DNA from: Bathymodiolus brooksi | Taxonomy: Eukaryota > Mollusca > Bivalvia > Mytilida > Modiolidae | Assembly: GCA_963680875.1 (NCBI GenBank) | Contig: OY804588.1 | Span: 64,928,397-64,992,396, forward strand | DNA length: 64,000 nt | Direction of reading: 5' to 3' | Shown here: positions 10,220-23,490 of the stretch, piece by piece | Position numbering within the stretch: the first letter of the stretch is position 1 | How the letters are laid out: the number at the start of each line of letters is the position of its first letter | Notes under the pieces: model-generated | What the model was told of the DNA's origin: nothing | Databases searched by the model: none | The model's input: only the letters and a program-made list of their open reading frames with translations | Made by a program: the position numbers and the translations under genes

Positions 10220-12490
10220 TTTTCTTGTTGGTCATTGTATTGCCTGTCATGTGATTTACAGTTCTGATTACCCCTTTGTTATCTTCAAACTTTCCTTGTT
10301 GGTCATTGCATTGCTTGTCATGTGATTTACCGTTTTGATTACCCCTTTGATATTTTCAAACTTTTCTTGTTGGTCATTGTATTGCCTGTCATGTGAGTTA
10401 CCGTTCTGATTAACCCTTTGATATCTTCTAGCTTTTCTTGTTGGTCATTGTATTGCCTGTCATGTGATTTACAGTTCTGATTACCCCTTTGATATCTTCA
10501 AATCTTTCTTGTAGGTCATTGTATTGCCTGTCATGTGATTTACAGTTCTGATTACCCCTTTGATATCTTCAAACTTTCCTTGTTGGTCATTGCATTGCTT
10601 GTCATGTGATTTACCGTTCTGATTACCCCTTTGATATCTTCAAACTTTTCTTGTTGGTCATTGTATTGCCTGTCATGTGATTTACCGTTCTGATTACCAC
10701 TTTGATATCTTCAAACTTTTCTTGTTGGTCATTGTATTGCCTGTCATGTGATTTACCGTTCTGATTACCCCTTTGATATCTTCAAACTTTTCTTGTTGGT
10801 CATTGTATTGCCTGTCATGTGATTTACCGTTCTGATTACCCCTTTGATATCTTCAAACTTTTCTTGTTGGTCATTGTATTTCCTCTCATGTGATTTACCG
10901 TTCTGATTACCCCTTTAATATCTTCAAACTTTTCTTGTTGGTCCTTGTATTGCCTGTCATGTGAGTTACCGTTCTGATTACCCCTTTGATATCTTCAAAC
11001 TTTTCTTGTTGGTCATTGTATTTCCTGTCATGTGATATACCGTTCTGATTACCCCTTTGATATCTTCAAACTTTTCTTGTTGGTCATTGCATTTCCTGTC
11101 ATGTGATTTACCGTTCTGATTACCCCATTGATACCTTCAAGCTTTTCTTGTTGGTCATTGTATAGCCTGTCATGTGATTTACCGTTCTGATTACCCCTTT
11201 GATATCTTCAAACTTTTCTTGTTGGTCATTGTATTGCCTGTCATGTGAGTTACCGTTCTGATTAACGCTTTGATATCTTCAACTTTTCTTGTTGGTCATT
11301 GTATTGCCTGTCATGTGATTTACCGTTCTGATTACCCCTTTGATATCTTCAAACCTTTCTTGTAGGTTATTGTATAGCCTGTCATGTGATTTACCGTTCT
11401 GATTACCCCTTTGATATCTTCCAACTTTCCTTGTTGGTCATTGCATTGCCTGTCATGAGATTTACCGTTCTGATTACCCCTTTGATATCTTCAAACTTTT
11501 CTTGTTGGTCATTGTATTGCCTGTCATGTGATATACCGTTCTGATTACCCCTTTGATATCTTCAAACTTTTCTTGTTGGTCATTGTATTTCTTGTCAATT
11601 GATTTACCGTTCTGATTACCCCTTTGATATCTTCAAACTTTTCTTGTTGGTCATTGTATTGCCTGTCATGTGATTTACCGTTCTGATTACCACTTTGATA
11701 TCTTCAAACTTTTCTTGTTGGTCATTGTAATGCCTGTCATATGAGTTACCGTTCTGATTACCCCTTTGATATCTTCAATTTTTTCTTGTTGGTCATTGTA
11801 TTGCCTGTCATATGATTTACCGTTCTGATTACCACTTTGATATCTTCAAACTTTTCTTGTTGGTCATTGTATTTACTGTCATGTGATATACCGTTCTGAT
11901 TACCCCTTTGATATCTTCAAACTTTTCTTGTTGGTCATTGTATTTCTTGTCATGTGATTTACCGTTCTGATTACCCCTTTGATATCTTCAAACTTTTCTT
12001 GTTGGTCATTGTATTTCCTGTCATGTGATTTACCGTTCTGATTACCACTTTGATATCTTCAAACTTTTCTTGTTGGTCATTGTATTTCCTGTCATGTGAT
12101 ATACCGTTCTGATTACGCCTTTGATATCTTCAAACTTTTCTTGTTGGTCATTGTATTTCTTGTCATGTGATTTACCGTTCTGATTACCCCTTTGATATCT
12201 TCAAGCTTTTCTTGTTGGTCATTGTATTGCCTGTCATGTGATTTACCGTTCTGATTACCACTTTGATATCTTCAAACTTTTCTTGTTGGTCATTGTATTG
12301 CCTGTCATGTGAGTTACCGTTCTAATTACCCCTTTGATATCTTCAAACTTTTCTTGTTGGTCATTGTATTTCCTGTCATGTGATATACCATTCTGATTAC
12401 CCCTTTGATATCTTCAAACTTTCCTTGTTGGTCATTGTATTTCCTGTCATGTGATTTACCGTTCTGTTTACCCCTTTGATATCTTCAAAC
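10220..12490 (+). repeat. Higher-order unit B1 (32 monomers, 2271 bp), first tandem copy
   Basis: A 32-monomer unit including one 70-bp monomer (TTCAAC at 11278). Markers in order: GTTATC, CCGTTTTG with GATATTTTC, TTCTAGC (10429), TTTCCTCTC, GGTCCTTG, TATAGCC, TTCAAC, CATGAGA, CAATTGA, a rare TTCAATTTTTTC (about 11775), GATTACGCC, GTTCTAATT (12313) and GTTCTGTTTACC. It is repeated next door at a constant 2271-bp offset. Confidence 0.88.
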
Positions 12491-14761
12491 TTTTCTTGTT
12501 GGTCATTGTATTGCTTGTCATGTGATTTACCGTTCTGATTACCCCTTTGTTATCTTCAAACTTTCCTTGTTGGTCATTGCATTGCTTGTCATGTGATTTA
12601 CCGTTTTGATTACCCCTTTGATATTTTCAAACTTTTCTTGTTGGTCATTGTATTGCCTGTCATGTGAGTTACCGTTCTGATTAACCCTTTGATATCTTCT
12701 AGCTTTTCTTGTTGGTCATTGTATTGCCTGTCATGTGATTTACAGTTCTGATTACCCCTTTGATATCTTCAAATCTTTCTTGTAGGTCATTGTATTGCCT
12801 GTCATGTGATTTACAGTTCTGATTACCCCTTTGATATCTTCAAACTTTCCTTGTTGGTCATTGCATTGCTTGTCATGTGATTTACCGTTCTGATTACCCC
12901 TTTGATATCTTCAAACTTTTCTTGTTGGTCATTGTATTGCCTGTCATGTGATTTACCGTTCTGATTACCACTTTGATATCTTCAAACTTTTCTTGTTGGT
13001 CATTGTATTGCCTGTCATGTGATTTACCGTTCTGATTACCCCTTTGATATCTTCAAACTTTTCTTGTTGGTCATTGTATTGCCTGTCATGTGATTTACCG
13101 TTCTGATTACCCCTTTGATATCTTCAAACTTTTCTTGTTGGTCATTGTATTTCCTCTCATGTGATTTACCGTTCTGATTACCCCTTTAATATCTTCAAAC
13201 TTTTCTTGTTGGTCCTTGTATTGCCTGTCATGTGAGTTACCGTTCTGATTACCCCTTTGATATCTTCAAACTTTTCTTGTTGGTCATTGTATTTCCTGTC
13301 ATGTGATATACCGTTCTGATTACCCCTTTGATATCTTCAAACTTTTCTTGTTGGTCATTGCATTTCCTGTCATGTGATTTACCGTTCTGATTACCCCATT
13401 GATACCTTCAAGCTTTTCTTGTTGGTCATTGTATAGCCTGTCATGTGATTTACCGTTCTGATTACCCCTTTGATATCTTCAAACTTTTCTTGTTGGTCAT
13501 TGTATTGCCTGTCATGTGAGTTACCGTTCTGATTAACGCTTTGATATCTTCAACTTTTCTTGTTGGTCATTGTATTGCCTGTCATGTGATTTACCGTTCT
13601 GATTACCCCTTTGATATCTTCAAACCTTTCTTGTAGGTTATTGTATAGCCTGTCATGTGATTTACCGTTCTGATTACCCCTTTGATATCTTCCAACTTTC
13701 CTTGTTGGTCATTGCATTGCCTGTCATGAGATTTACCGTTCTGATTACCCCTTTGATATCTTCAAACTTTTCTTGTTGGTCATTGTATTGCCTGTCATGT
13801 GATATACCGTTCTGATTACCCCTTTGATATCTTCAAACTTTTCTTGTTGGTCATTGTATTTCTTGTCAATTGATTTACCGTTCTGATTACCCCTTTGATA
13901 TCTTCAAACTTTTCTTGTTGGTCATTGTATTGCCTGTCATGTGATTTACCGTTCTGATTACCACTTTGATATCTTCAAACTTTTCTTGTTGGTCATTGTA
14001 ATGCCTGTCATATGAGTTACCGTTCTGATTACCCCTTTGATATCTTCAATTTTTTCTTGTTGGTCATTGTATTGCCTGTCATATGATTTACCGTTCTGAT
14101 TACCACTTTGATATCTTCAAACTTTTCTTGTTGGTCATTGTATTTACTGTCATGTGATATACCGTTCTGATTACCCCTTTGATATCTTCAAACTTTTCTT
14201 GTTGGTCATTGTATTTCTTGTCATGTGATTTACCGTTCTGATTACCCCTTTGATATCTTCAAACTTTTCTTGTTGGTCATTGTATTTCCTGTCATGTGAT
14301 TTACCGTTCTGATTACCACTTTGATATCTTCAAACTTTTCTTGTTGGTCATTGTATTTCCTGTCATGTGATATACCGTTCTGATTACGCCTTTGATATCT
14401 TCAAACTTTTCTTGTTGGTCATTGTATTTCTTGTCATGTGATTTACCGTTCTGATTACCCCTTTGATATCTTCAAGCTTTTCTTGTTGGTCATTGTATTG
14501 CCTGTCATGTGATTTACCGTTCTGATTACCACTTTGATATCTTCAAACTTTTCTTGTTGGTCATTGTATTGCCTGTCATGTGAGTTACCGTTCTAATTAC
14601 CCCTTTGATATCTTCAAACTTTTCTTGTTGGTCATTGTATTTCCTGTCATGTGATATACCATTCTGATTACCCCTTTGATATCTTCAAACTTTCCTTGTT
14701 GGTCATTGTATTTCCTGTCATGTGATTTACCGTTCTGTTTACCCCTTTGATATCTTCAAAC
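12491..14761 (+). repeat. Higher-order unit B2 (32 monomers, 2271 bp), second tandem copy
   Basis: Near-identical to B1. TTCTAGC lies at 12700 (10429 plus 2271), TTCAAC at 13549 (11278 plus 2271), and the rare TTCAATTTTTTC recurs at the same offset. At the markers I compared, the copies differ only in the opening monomer (GCTTG and CCGTTC here, GCCTG and CAGTTC in B1). This is one of the youngest tandem duplications in the window. Confidence 0.88.
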
Positions 14762-15187
14762 TTTTCTTGTTGGTCATTGTATTGCTTGTCATGTGATTTA
14801 CCGTTCTGATTACCCCTTTGATATCTTCAAACCTTTCTTGTAGGTCATTGTATTGCCTGTCATGTGATTTACAGTTCTGATTACCCCTTTGATATCTTCA
14901 AACTTTTCTTGTTGGTCATTGTATTGCCTGTCATGTGAGTTACCGTTCTGAATAACCCTTTGATATCTTCAAGCTTTTCTTGTTGGTCATTGTATTGCCT
15001 GTCATGTGATTTACAGTTCTGATTACCCCTTTGATATCTTCAAACCTTTCTTGTAGGTCATTGTATTGCCTGTCATGTGATTTACAGTTCTGATTACCCC
15101 TTTGATATCTTCAAACTTTCCTTGTTGGTCATTGCATTGCTTGTCATGTGATTTACCATTCTGATTACCCCTTTGATATCTTCAAAC
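14762..15187 (+). repeat. Six-monomer leader before the C units
   Basis: Six 71-bp monomers: a GCTTG monomer, a CTTTCTTGTAGG/CAGTTC monomer, a GAGTTACC/GAATAACC monomer ending AAGC, a CAGTTC monomer, another CTTTCTTGTAGG monomer, and a GCATTGCTTG monomer with ACCATTC. The same order ends each C unit, so this is the tail of an otherwise missing C-type unit joined directly to B2. Confidence 0.75.
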
Positions 15188-16890
15188 TTTTCTTGTTGGT
15201 CATTGTATTGCAGGTCATGTGATTTACCGTTCTGATTACCCCTTTGATATCTTCAAACTTTTCTTGTTGGTCATTGTATTGCCTGTCATGTGAGTTACCG
15301 TTCTGATTAACGCTTTGATATCTTCAACTTTTCTTGTTGGTCATTGTATTGCCTGTCATGTGATTTACCGTTCTGATTACCCCTTTGATATCTTCAAACC
15401 TTTCTTGTAGGTTATTGTATAGCCTGTCATGTGATTTACCGTTCTGATTACCCCTTTGATATCTTCCAACTTTCCTTGTTGGTCATTGCATTGCCTGTCA
15501 TGAGATTTACCGTTCTGATTACCCCTTTGATATCTTCAAACTTTTCTTGTTGGTCATTGTATTGCCTGTCATGTGATATATCGTTCTGATTACCCCTTTG
15601 ATATCTTCAAACTTTTCTTGTTAGTCATTGTATTTCTTGTCAATTGATTTACCGTTCTGATTACCCCTTTGATATCTTCAAACTTTTCTTGTTGGTCATT
15701 GTATTGCCTGTCATGTGATTTACCGTTCTGATTACCACTTTGATATCTTCAAACTTTTCTTGTTGGTCATTGTAATGCCTGTCATATGAGTTACCGTTCT
15801 GATTACCCCTTTGATATCTTCAAATTTTTCTTGTTGGTCATTGTATTTCCTGTCATATGATTTACCGTTCTGATTACCACTTTGATATCTTCAAACTTTT
15901 CTTGTTGGTCATTGTATTTACTGTCATGTGATATACCGTTCTGATTACCCCTTTGATATCTTCAAACTTTTCTTGTTGGTCATTGTATTTCTTGTCATGT
16001 GATTTACCGTTCTGATTACCCCTTTGATATCTTCAAACTTTTCTTGTTGGTCATTGTATTTCCTGTCATGTGATTTACCGTTCTGATTACCACTTTGATA
16101 TCTTCAAACTTTTCTTGTTGGTCATTGTATTTCCTGTCATGTGATATACCGTTCTGATTACGCCTTTGATATCTTCAAACTTTTCTTGTTGGTCATTGTA
16201 TTTCTTGTCATGTGATTTACCGTTCTGATTACCCCTTTGATATCTTCAAGCTTTTCTTGTTGGTCATTGTATTGCCTGTCATGTGATTTACCGTTCTGAT
16301 TACCACTTTGATATCTTCAAACTTTTCTTGTTGGTCATTGTATTGCCTGTCATGTGAGTTACCGTTCTAATTACCCCTTTGATATCTTCAAACTTTTCTT
16401 GTTGGTCATTGTATTTCCTGTCATGTGATATACCATTCTGATTACCCCTTTGATATCTTCAAACTTTCCTTGTTGGTCATTGTATTTCCTGTCATGTGAT
16501 TTACCGTTCTGTTTACCCCTTTGATATCTTCAAACTTTTCTTGTTGGTCATTGTATTGCTTGTCATGTGATTTACCGTTCTGATTACCCCTTTGATATCT
16601 TCAAACCTTTCTTGTAGGTCATTGTATTGCCTGTCATGTGATTTACAGTTCTGATTACCCCTTTGATATCTTCAAGCTTTTCTTGTTGGTCATTGTATTG
16701 CCTGTCATGTGATTTCCAGTTCTGATTACCCCTTTGATATCTTCAAACCTTTCTTGTAGGTCATTGTATTGCCTGTCATGTGATTTACAGTTCTGATTAC
16801 CCCTTTGATATCTTCAAACTTTCCTTGTTGGTCATTGCATTGCTTGTCATGTGATTTACCATTCTGATTACCCCTTTGATATCTTCAAAC
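15188..16890 (+). repeat. Higher-order unit C1 (24 monomers, 1703 bp)
   Basis: It begins with the GCAGGTCATG monomer and runs through TTCAAC (15323), TATAGCC, CATGAGA, a distinctive GATATATCG (15581), CAATTGA, CATATGA types, GATTACGCC, GTTCTAATT and GTTCTGTTTACC. It is one monomer shorter than C2 and C3 because of a fusion monomer at 16607-16677. It has a private GATTTCCAG at about 16712. Confidence 0.85.
16607..16677 (+). repeat. Fusion monomer (one-monomer deletion junction)
   Basis: It starts CTTTCTTGTAGG with CAGTTC but ends TTCAAGC. In C2 and C3 these features sit in two consecutive monomers, the second being GAGTTACC/GAATAACC ending TTCAAGC. C1 has therefore lost 71 bp by in-register exchange between the two, which accounts for its 24 rather than 25 monomers. 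Confidence 0.8.
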
Positions 16891-18664
16891 TTTTCTTGTT
16901 GGTCATTGTATTGCAGGTCATGTGATTTACCGTTCTGATTACCCCTTTGATATCTTCAAACTTTTCTTGTTGGTCATTGTATTGCCTGTCATGTGAGTTA
17001 CCGTTCTGATTAACGCTTTGATATCTTCAACTTTTCTTGTTGGTCATTGTATTGCCTGTCATGTGATTTACCGTTCTGATTACCCCTTTGATATCTTCAA
17101 ACCTTTCTTGTAGGTTATTGTATAGCCTGTCATGTGATTTACCGTTCTGATTACCCCTTTGATATCTTCCAACTTTCCTTGTTGGTCATTGCATTGCCTG
17201 TCATGAGATTTACCGTTCTGATTACCCCTTTGATATCTTCAAACTTTTCTTGTTGGTCATTGTATTGCCTGTCATGTGATATATCGTTCTGATTACCCCT
17301 TTGATATCTTCAAACTTTTCTTGTTGGTCATTGTATTTCTTGTCAATTGATTTACCGTTCTGATTACCCCTTTGATATCTTCAAACTTTTCTTGTTGGTC
17401 ATTGTATTGCCTGTCATGTGATTTACCGTTCTGATTACCACTTTGATATCTTCAAACTTTTCTTGTTGGTCATTGTAATGCCTGTCATATGAGTTACCGT
17501 TCTGATTACCCCTTTGATATCTTCAAATTTTTCTTGTTGGTCATTGTATTGCCTGTTATATGATTTACCGTTCTGATTACCACTTTGATATCTTCAAACT
17601 TTTCTTGTTGGTCATTGTATTTACTGTCATGTGATATACCGTTCTGATTACCCCTTTGATATCTTCAAACTTTTCTTGTTGGTCATTGTATTTCTTGTCA
17701 TGTGATTTACCGTTCTGATTACCCCTTTGATATCTTCAAACTTTTCTTGTTGGTCATTGTATTTCCTGTCATGTGATTTACCGTTCTGATTACCACTTTG
17801 ATATCTTCAAACTTTTCTTGTTGGTCATTGTATTTCCTGTCATGTGATATACCGTTCTGATTACGCCTTTGATATCTTCAAACTTTTCTTGTTGGTCATT
17901 GTATTTCTTGTCATGTGATTTACCGTTCTGATTATCCCTTTGATATCTTCAAGCTTTTCTTGTTGGTCATTGTATTGCCTGTCATGTGATTTACCGTTCT
18001 GATTACCACTTTGATATCTTCAAACTTTTCTTGTTGGTCATTGTATTGCCTGTCATGTGAGTTACCGTTCTAATTACCCCTTTGATATCTTCAAACTTTT
18101 CTTGTTGGTCATTGTATTTCCTGTCATGTGATATACCATTCTGATTACCCCTTTGATATCTTCAAACTTTCCTTGTTGGTCATTGTATTTCCTGTCATGT
18201 GATTTACCGTTCTGTTTACCCCTTTGATATCTTCAAACTTTTCTTGTTGGTCATTGTATTGCTTGTCATGTGATTTACCGTTCTGATTACCCCTTTGATA
18301 TCTTCAAACCTTTCTTGTAGGTCATTGTATTGCCTGTCATGTGATTTACAGTTCTGATTACCCCTTTGATATCTTCAAACTTTTCTTGTTGGTCATTGTA
18401 TTGCCTTTCATGTGAGTTACCGTTCTGAATAACCCTTTGATATCTTCAAGCTTTTCTTGTTGGTCATTGTATTGCCTGTCATGTGATTTACAGTTCTGAT
18501 TACCCCTTTGATATCTTCAAACCTTTCTTGTAGGTCATTGTATTGCCTGTCATGTGATTTACAGTTCTGATTACCCCTTTGATATCTTCAAACTTTCCTT
18601 GTTGGTCATTGCATTGCTTGTCATGTGATTTACCATTCTGATTACCCCTTTGATATCTTCAAAC
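16891..18664 (+). repeat. Higher-order unit C2 (25 monomers, 1774 bp)
   Basis: Same marker order as C1 with the full 25 monomers. GCAGGTC starts the unit, TTCAAC is at 17026 and GATATATCG at 17284 (1703 bp from the C1 copy). Private differences include GCCTGTTATATG near 17555, GATTATCCC near 17933 and GCCTTTCATG near 18405. Confidence 0.85.
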
Positions 18665-20438
18665 TTTTCTTGTTGGTCATTGTATTGCAGGTCATGTGAT
18701 TTACCGTTCTGATTACCCCTTTGATATCTTCAAACTTTTCTTGTTGGTCATTGTATTGCCTGTCATGTGAGTTACCGTTCTGATTAACGCTTTGATATCT
18801 TCAACTTTTCTTGTTGGTCATTGTATTGCCTGTCATGTGATTTACCGTTCTGATTACCCCTTTGATATCTTCAAACCTTTCTTGTAGGTTATTGTATAGC
18901 CTGTCATGTGATTTACCGTTCTGATTACCCCTTTGATATCTTCCAACTTTCCTTGTTGGTCATTGCATTGCCTGTCATGAGATTTACCGTTCTGATTACC
19001 CCTTTGATATCTTCAAACTTTTCTTGTTGGTCATTGTATTGCCTGTCATGTGATATATCGTTCTGATTACCCCATTGATATCTTCAAACTTTTCTTGTTG
19101 GTCATTGTATTTCTTGTCAATTGATTTACCGTTCTGATTACCCCTTTGATATCTTCAAACTTTTCTTGTTGGTCATTGTATTGCCTGTCATGTGATTTAC
19201 CGTTCTGATTACCACTTTGATATCTTCAAACTTTTCTTGTTGGTCATTGTAATGCCTGTCATATGAGTTACCGTTCTGATTACCCCTTTGATATCTTCAA
19301 ATTTTTCTTGTTGGTCATTGTATTGCCTGTCATATGATTTACCGTTCTGATTACCACTTTGATATCTTCAAACTTTTCTTGTTGGTCATTGTATTTACTG
19401 TCATGTGATATACCGTTCTGATTACCCCTTTGATATCTTCAAACTTTTCTTGTTGGTCATTGTATTTCTTGTCATGTGATTTACCGTTCTGATTACCCCT
19501 TTGATATCTTCAAACTTTTCTTGTTGGTCATTGTATTTCCTGTCATGTGATTTACCGTTCTGATTACCACTTTGATATCTTCAAACTTTTCTTGTTGGTC
19601 ATTGTATTTCCTGTCATGTGATATACCGTTCTGATTACGCCTTTGATATCTTCAAACTTTTCTTGTTGGTCATTGTATTTCTTGTCATGTGATTTACCGT
19701 TCTGATTACCCCTTTGATATCATCAAGCTTTTCTTGTTGGTCATTGTATTGCCTGTCATGTGATTTACCGTTCTGATTACCACTTTGATATCTTCAAACT
19801 TTTCTTGTTGGTCATTGTATTGCCTGTCATGTGAGTTACCGTTCTAATTACCCCTTTGATATCTTCAAACTTTTCTTGTTGGTCATTGTATTTCCTGTCA
19901 TGTGATATACCATTCTGATTACCCCTTTGATATCTTCAAACTTTCCTTGTTGGTCATTGTATTTCCTGTCATGTGATTTACCGTTCTGTTTACCCCTTTG
20001 ATATCTTCAAACTTTTCTTGTTGGTCATTGTATTGCTTGTCATGTGATTTACCGTTCTGATTACCCCTTTGATATCTTCAAACCTTTCTTGTAGGTCATT
20101 GTATTGCCTGTCATGTGATTTACAGTTCTGATTACCCCTTTGATATCTTCAAACTTTTCTTGTTGGTCATTGTATTGCCTGTCATGTGAGTTACCGTTCT
20201 GAATAACCCTTTGATATCTTCAAGCTTTTCTTGTTGGTCATTGTATTGCCTGTCATGTGATTTACAGTTCTGATTACCCCTTTGATATCTTCAAACCTTT
20301 CTTGTAGGTCATTGTATTGCCTGTCATGTGATTTACAGTTCTGATTACCCCTTTGATATCTTCAAACTTTCCTTGTTGGTCATTGCATTGCTTGTCATGT
20401 GATTTACCATTCTGATTACCCCTTTGATATCTTCAAAC
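18665..20438 (+). repeat. Higher-order unit C3 (25 monomers, 1774 bp)
   Basis: Third tandem copy. GCAGGTC is 1774 bp from that of C2, TTCAAC is at 18800 and GATATATCG at 19058. Private differences include CCCCATTGATATC right after GATATATCG (about 19071) and GATATCATCAAGC near 19720. Confidence 0.85.
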
Positions 20439-20580
20439 TTTTCTTGTTGGTCATTGTATTGCAGGTCATGTGATTTACCGTTCTGATTACCACTTTGATA
20501 TCTTCAAACTTTTCTTGTTGGTCATTGTATTGCCTGTCATGTGATTTACCGTTCTGATTACCCCTTTGATATCTTCAAAC
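20439..20580 (+). repeat. Two-monomer joint between C and D units
   Basis: A GCAGGTCATG monomer with ACCACTTT, then a consensus-like monomer. Together they lead into a cycle-opening monomer at 20581. The same pair precedes the openings at 3053 and 23491, so it belongs to the end of the preceding unit type. Confidence 0.7.
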
Positions 20581-23490
20581 TTTTCTTGTTGGTCATTGTA
20601 TTGCCTGTCATGTGATTTACAGTTCTGATTACCCCATTGATATCTTCAAACCTTTCTTGTAGGTCATTGTATTGCCTGTCATGTGATTTACAGTTCTGAT
20701 TACCCCTTTGTTATCTTCAAACTTTCCTTGTTGGTCATTGCATTGCTTGTCATGTGATTTACCGTTTTGATTACCCCTTTGATATTTTCAAACTTTTCTT
20801 GTTGGTCATTGTATTGCCTGTCATGTGAGTTACCGTTCTGATTAACCCTTTGATATCTTCTAGCTTTTCTTGTTGGTCATTGTATTGCCTGTCATGTGAT
20901 TTACCGTTCTGATTACCCCTTTGATATCTTCAAATCTTTCTTGTAGGTCATTGTATTGCCTGTCATGTGATTTACAGTTCTGATTACCCCTTTGATATCT
21001 TCAAACTTTCCTTGTTGGTCATTGCATTGCTTGTCATGTGATTTACCGTTCTGATTACCCCTTTGATATCTTCAAACTTTTCTTGTTGGTCATTGTATTG
21101 CCTGTCATGTGATTTACCGTTCTGATTACCACTTTGATATCTTCAAACTTTTCTTGTTGGTCATTGTATTGCCTGTCATGTGATTTACCGTTCTGATTAC
21201 CCCTTTGATATCTTCAAACTTTTCTTGTTGGTCATTGTATTGCCTGTCATGTGATTTACCGTTCTGATTACCCCTTTGATATCTTCAAACTTTTCTTGTT
21301 GGTCATTGTATTTCCTCTCATGTGATTTACCGTTCTGATTACCCCTTTAATATCTTCAAACTTTTCTTGTTGGTCCTTGTATTGCCTGTCATGTGAGTTA
21401 CCGTTCTGATTACCCCTTTGATATCTTCAAACTTTTCTTGTTGGTCATTGTATTTCCTGTCATGTGATATACCGTTCTGATTACCCCTTTGATATCTTCA
21501 AACTTTTCTTGTTGGTCATTGCATTTCCTGTCATGTGATTTACCGTTCTGATTACCCCATTGATACCTTCAAGCTTTTCTTGTTGGTCATTGTATAGCCT
21601 GTCATGTGATTTACCGTTCTGATTACCCCTTTGATATCTTCAAATTTTTCTTGTTGGTCATTGTATTGCCTGTCATGTGAGTTACCGTTCTGATTAACGC
21701 TTTGATATCTTCAACTTTTCTTGTTGGTCATTGTATTGCCTGTCATGTGATTTACCGTTCTGATTACCCCTTTGATATCTTCAAACCTTTCTTGTAGGTT
21801 ATTGTATAGCCTGTCATGTGATTTACCGTTCTGATTACCCCTTTGATATCTTCCAACTTTCCTTGTTGGTCATTGCATTGCCTGTCATGAGATTTACCGT
21901 TCTGATTACCCCTTTGATATCTTCAAACTTTTCTTGTTGGTCATTGTATTGCCTGTCATGTGATATATCGTTCTGATTACCCCTTTGATATCTTCAAACT
22001 TTTCTTGTTGGTCATTGTATTTCTTGTCAATTGCTTTACCGTTCTGATTACCCCTTTGATATCTTCAAACTTTTCTTGTTGGTCATTGTATTGCCTGTCA
22101 TGTGATTTACCGTTCTGATTACCACTTTGATATCTTCAAACTTTTCTTGTTGGTCATTGTAATGCCTGTCATATGAGTTACCGTTCTGATTACCCCTTTG
22201 ATATCTTCAAATTTTTCTTGTTGGTCATTGTATTGCCTGTCATATGATTTACCGTTCTGATTACCACTTTGATATCTTCAAACTTTTCTTGTTGGTCATT
22301 GTATTTACTGTCATGTGATATACCGTTCTGATTACCCCTTTGATATCTTCAAACTTTTCTTGTTGGTCATTGTATTTCTTGTCATGTGATTTACCGTTCT
22401 GATTACCCCTTTGATATCTTCAAACTTTTCTTGTTGGTCATTGTATTTCCTGTCATGTGATTTACCGTTCTGATTACCACTTTGATATCTTCAAACTTTT
22501 CTTGTTGGTCATTGTATTTCCTGTCATGTGATATACCGTTCTGATTACGCCTTTGATATCTTCAAACTTTTCTTGTTGGTCATTGTATTTCTTGTCATGT
22601 GATTTACCGTTCTGATTACCCCTTTGATATCTTCAAGCTTTTCTTGTTGGTCATTGTATTGCCTGTCATGTGATTTACCGTTCTGATTACCACTTTGATA
22701 TCTTCAAACTTTTCTTGTTGGTCATTGTATTGCCTGTCATGTGAGTTACCGTTCTAATTACCCCTTTGATATCTTCAAACTTTTCTTGTTGGTCATTGTA
22801 TTTCCTGTCATGTGATATACCATTCTGATTACCCCTTTGATATCTTCAAACTTTCCTTGTTGGTCATTGTATTTCCTGTCATGTGATTTACCGTTCTGTT
22901 TACCCCTTTGATATCTTCAAACTTTTCTTGTTGGTCATTGTATTGCTTGTCATGTGATTTACCGTTCTGATTACCCCTTTGATATCTTCAAACCTTTCTT
23001 GTAGGTCATTGTATTGCCTGTCATGTGATTTACAGTTCTGATTACCCCTTTGATATCTTCAAACTTTTCTTGTTGGTCATTGTATTGCCTGTCATGTGAG
23101 TTACCGTTCTGAATAACCCTTTGATATCTTCAAGCTTTTCTTGTTGGTCATTGTATTGCCTGTCATGTGATTTACAGTTCTGATTACCCCTTTGATATCT
23201 TCAAACCTTTCTTGTAGGTCATTGTATTGCCTGTCATGTGATTTACAGTTCTGATTACCCCTTTGATATCTTCAAACTTTCCTTGTTGGTCATTGCATTG
23301 CTTGTCATGTGATTTACCATTCTGATTACCCCTTTGATATCTTCAAACTTTTCTTGTTGGTCATTGTATTGCAGGTCATGTGATTTACCGTTCTGATTAC
23401 CACTTTGATATCTTCAAACTTTTCTTGTTGGTCATTGTATTGCCTGTCATGTGATTTACCGTTCTGATTACCCCTTTGATATCTTCAAAC
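20581..23490 (+). repeat. Higher-order unit D1 (41 monomers, 2910 bp)
   Basis: The longest well-defined unit of the left half. It joins the 12-monomer opening block of A1 to a C-type tail: TTCTAGC 20861, GGTCCTTG about 21373, TATAGCC, TTCAAC 21710, GATATATCG 21968, GATTACGCC, GTTCTAATT, GTTCTGTTTACC, GAATAACC and GCAGGTC. Its first 840 bp match window positions 1-840 almost base for base; one difference is CCGTTC at about 20905 where position 325 has CAGTTC. A private TTGCTTTACC lies near 22031. Confidence 0.87.
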
